Part shown: positions 60,901 through 64,000 of the stretch, piece after piece
Layout of the letters: each line of letters begins with the position of its first letter
How positions within the stretch are numbered: the first letter of the stretch is position 1
Assembly: GCA_015956445.1 (NCBI GenBank)
Contig: WIUZ02000030.1
Location: forward strand, 1-64,000
Length of the DNA: 64,000 nt
Direction: 5' to 3'
From: Thelephora terrestris
Taxonomy: Eukaryota > Basidiomycota > Agaricomycetes > Thelephorales > Thelephoraceae
Notes under the pieces: model-generated
Databases searched by the model: none
Told to the model about the DNA's origin: nothing
What the model saw: only the letters and a program-made list of their open reading frames with translations
Position numbers and translations under genes: made by a program

Positions 60901-63064
60901 GAGCTCCTCGGGTGAGTGTGAGGCAGCTTCAACAGACAGCATAAGCTTCGAGAAGTACTCCTCGACTCTAGTTGCAAGGATTCTGGATTGCGTGACGAAG
61001 ATCTGGCGAGGCCTGTCCCACATGTCTGGAAATTGCCTCCATGCGCGCTCTATGCCAAGCATCTTAAAGAGCATTGTGGTTGTCTTCCCCGTTCCACTTC
61101 TGCCAATAACGTAGCACGACGATGTGTTTTCAATGATCTGTTGTTCTTGCACACTGCCTCTGCAAATCAGATATGAACACCACAATCAAGCTAGGCACCT
61201 ACGAGACGGCAAACACGTGTATAGCGTCCTGACCCGCAAGAATGCCTTTTAAGCACCAGTGAGTGATAAGCCTTGCAAAGTTTAACGTGTCTATTTACTA
61301 TTGAGAAGAGCCTGCAAAGAATCAAAAGGGGCATTCTTTCGTACTGAACGGTTACGTTACCTGGGACAGAATAACGAATTTCTCCAGGCTGTTCGGAGAT
61401 GAGTCAGTAAACCGTGAGGCGTTCTACAGGGACATACACAAGCATGGTGTGGATCTATAAGCTCAGTGTCAGCGCACACCATCAGAAATTCACAATAGAT
61501 TATTCACGATTTTCAAGTCTTCTTCGCTAACCTTGTCCAAAGGTGCACTCTCCTGGATCTCTTGGACCGGTGACTGGGGGAAGCTGATAGGAAGGATGAC
61601 AATGTCTCCAGTATCTAAAGGCTTGCTCCTGAAAGTGCATCTTTCGATGTAATCTGGACCCTTGTTTCCAAGCTGCTGGCTAAGGGTATCCCAGAAACGA
61701 CCACGATGCATTTGGGCACGTGTGTAGATGCCAAAAACACTGATTGCTTAATTTTGTGGGTAGTAGGTTTGCAGGATCCTGGGGAAATTGTACGAAAATC
61801 AATCACCTTGAGTTTCAACCTAATAATTCTTGTGAAAACCGAGTTGGTCGTATTAGCAAAGAACCCACCTCGCCATCAGGGATACAGTCGATGAAATACT
61901 GTGGAGATGTTACTTCCGCACTAACTACTCATGATGCTGACTCACCACAAGCTTTGTGTCAGCAGTCACTTCTGCTTCGTAAACCGGGATGATTGCCCTA
62001 GGACCCGTAAGCTGTTTTTGGTGGTCTTCGGAGAAGCGGCCATGAGACAATTCGCTGTTGCCGAGTTAGGGATTGCGGAGGACGACTCGAGGGGATTCCG
62101 CTTACTTCATTTTCTTCATGACGGTCTTGAACATGACACCCGTTCCAAGTCTCGCTCCTCGCAGGTACTTTTGTGCCTTCGTTGATAACAAGATTCGCCA
62201 CTCTCCGAATCCCTCTACAATATCGAAGCACAGGGAGGCCCTAATCGATTCGGCTATGGGCCCTGCCGCTGTGATTCCTGACTCTTCGAGTTGGCGCTTG
62301 AATAGATCTGACACCGTAGCTTGCCTTAGGAAGTGTAGGAAGACCTAAAATCGGGTAAGTGTTTCAAGGTAAGCCTGAGGGACAGGGATACACGCACCCC
62401 CAGTATATCCTTCAGTCGAAGTAGGATATCATCATACACTGTGCGGACTTCGTGGTAAGTCGTTGGTACTGGAATCCCTGCACAGTAGAAGGGATCTGGA
62501 TCGAGTCGTAACTTCCTCGCCGATGCTTTCGGCTTTTTACGGCCGGTTGGAAGCACGTTTACATCAATTGAAGCTCGGTCTATGCATCCATCAAGTTCCT
62601 TGATTGCATCCAGAGACAAGCCAATTTTCCTTCGAAACCCCCTGAGCTCATTACGTTGTTCCGCTGGTACCACAGTTTCTGCAGGTGTCAAGGAGGAGGA
62701 TAGTTGTTTGAGGAGTTTGATGCCCAACGCCTCCGTCATATTGGGCTCGTCGGGTGTGGGGAACCGGGCAATAACCCACTTCGCTAATTTCTCGAAGTGT
62801 TGGTTATCCAAGGCTAGAGGAACAGAGTTTGATGAGACGCATTGTAAGTACAAGCGAACGGAACGTACTCGACATGGTGTACTCAAAAACGTTAGGGCGA
62901 CGACTGAGCTCCGCAATCATATGCATTATTGAGGAATCATCGTGATAACAGACCCTTTCAATCGAGCACAGGGCAATTTGAAGCCCGCCTCGGGTCGTCA
63001 ACGCATCCGGTTCAAGGAGATCGGTGTCGAAACTTTGCGGGGAGGATGGACGTTTTCGCGGCAT
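54949..63064 (-). CDS. TRANK1-like SF1 helicase/TPR/CCCH protein, right copy
   Basis: Mirror image of the 41550-49650 gene with the same exon layout, starting at 63064 and ending at 54949. Walker A (VIGRSGTGKTTTM, near 61110), motif VI (FLYVAVTRARKNLWF, near 58920), the helical repeats (about 58640-57100) and the CCCH finger (CMAMVTRGECSRQDCQFQH, near 57200) are all present. A 206-residue stretch near the C-terminus (55868-55248) is identical to the left copy. A 345-residue stretch across the repeat region and finger differs at about 16 positions, and the first 196-residue block at about a dozen, mostly conservative. Both copies keep the motifs, so both may be functional. The two genes point toward each other. 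Confidence 0.82.
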
Positions 63065-63776
63065 GATATGAGTGAGACGAAGATTGGCCGCCACACTTTC
63101 TCGACTTGGAGCGTGGTTTGGTAAATTGGGCGCTCAGATTTACAGATAGGTATACTAGAAAGGTCGACCACGTTGCCTGAATTTCATACATGGATGAAGC
63201 GCGCATGATTCCGACTCCCGCGACGTAGCAGCGACCGTCGTTGATCATGTTATGACTGTAAGCCGCTCCTAGTCGTTCGAAGCTTCTTGAGCACGGAGAA
63301 GAATAAAGCGAGACGGGCAGCTCTGGGCAGAGGGGAAAGAGGCCTCGGAAGATGCCGAGGTCCGAGGCATGGAGGAGCTGCACGTGAGCTTCTTCCATCG
63401 CTAAACATCTCACTGGTAACCCTTGGTAACCCCGGCAATGGACTGAAAATGCCTACCTTCGCGAGTAACCGTTCATGCCCCCCCAGCCGAGGATCTTCTG
63501 CCTTCTTACGTTCCCTCAAGTTAACCCAATCAAATATCCTAGCCATCGTTATGTAAAGGGTGCTTGAAGTGTATCAAACATGGGGGTACATAAGTACGCG
63601 AAAGCGCGGGCTAGTTCTTCATCAAACAAGCGACTTCAGGCGTAAACGCCTAAACAGCCAGGATGAGCGCACGAGCTCAGCGTTTGTTATGACGTGTGAA
63701 AAGAAAAGAGATATTTACCATCGGATTTGCCAAGGTTGTAGAGTTGGGCGAAAAATCTGATTGTTGCGTTGAGACC

Positions 63777-64000
63777 TCATTTAGGTCCGTATCCCTGTCC
63801 GCCGCTAGCCTCCCCCTGGCCTTGTAAAAATTGGTCATTGAGGAGATTAGATATTTGGTTCGTCAACGAGTCGAGATCCTGCCTCTTGAGGCCAGGGAGA
63901 GCGACGCTGACATGGCCATCGGAGCCGAGATTTACAGCCGCGGAGGCAGGGTCCGCCACCGGCTCGTTCGCGTCGAGACCTCGCTTAGATCCGTGCCCTT
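63777..64000 (-). CDS. Secreted Lys-Arg repeat protein, paralogue 3 (partial, cut by window end)
   Basis: Minus strand. It ends GQGYGPK at 63777 and is open to the window edge, reading GHGSKRGLDANEPVADPASAAVNLG ... ALPGLKRQDLDSLTNQIS. It is the mirror of the 3' half of the 40302 gene, with about nine differences in 60 residues. The 5' part and signal peptide lie outside the window. Confidence 0.8.
   Translation of the reverse strand, partial: GHGSKRGLDANEPVADPASAAVNLGSDGHVSVALPGLKRQDLDSLTNQISNLLNDQFLQGQGEASGGQGYGPK

Larger units (their letters stand above)
54947..64000 (-). repeat. Right arm of the large inverted duplication (continues off the window)
   Basis: Mirror of 40699-49652 around an axis near 52300. 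The spacer between arms is about 5.3 kb. The right arm has an extra segment of about 180 bases near 63250-63420. Confidence 0.95.

Overview
The window looks like an Agaricomycete (mushroom-forming basidiomycete) chromosome. The host genes have many short introns of about 50-85 nt. They include families typical of that class: a membrane hybrid histidine kinase, two multi-pass membrane proteins (one with the DUF6533 signature), TRANK1/UvrD-like helicases, and small secreted Lys-Arg-rich proteins. An actin gene and a U6 snRNA gene confirm a eukaryote.

Region 1 (about 1-26.5 kb) is a repeat-dominated accessory block. It opens with a broken Ty3/Gypsy pol, followed by an antisense gene with two CxxC motifs and an LTR-like end that carries five small covarying hairpins (7168-7337). 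A coiled-coil gene (8030-9634) faces a degraded inverted copy of itself (9950-10632). Related LTRs follow. A large composite palindrome comes next, built of a 45-bp minisatellite, a 27-bp minisatellite and TTAGG-type arrays in mirrored arms. Three copies of an 840-bp foldback element share ends beginning CACTGGGGG and each has a 3-bp target duplication. Two of the three insertions can be checked against an unoccupied copy of the same site elsewhere in this window, and their nesting gives a relative history. A second coiled-coil gene (25161-26103) closes the block.

Region 2 (about 26.5-41 kb) is more gene-like. It holds an apparently intact 607-residue protein combining a PD-(D/E)xK-nuclease-like region with a protein-kinase-like C-terminus, an actin gene that lacks its first coding exons, a hybrid histidine kinase with a GC-AG intron and a damaged splice donor at its phospho-acceptor exon, a U6 snRNA gene, and two tandem secreted proteins with repeated Lys-Arg sites.

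Region 3 (about 40.7-64 kb) is a very large inverted duplication. Two arms of about 9 kb each carry a TRANK1-like SF1 helicase/TPR/CCCH protein plus part of a secreted-protein gene. They surround a 5.3-kb spacer with two minus-strand membrane-protein genes. The arms are essentially identical next to the spacer and diverge outward, which suggests ongoing or recent gene conversion. The right arm runs off the window.

The most interesting items are the graded palindrome of helicase genes, the nuclease-kinase fusion, the 840-bp CACTA-like elements with their empty sites, the composite minisatellite palindrome and the covarying hairpin array. All calls were made by eye. Exon borders are exact where stated and approximate elsewhere.
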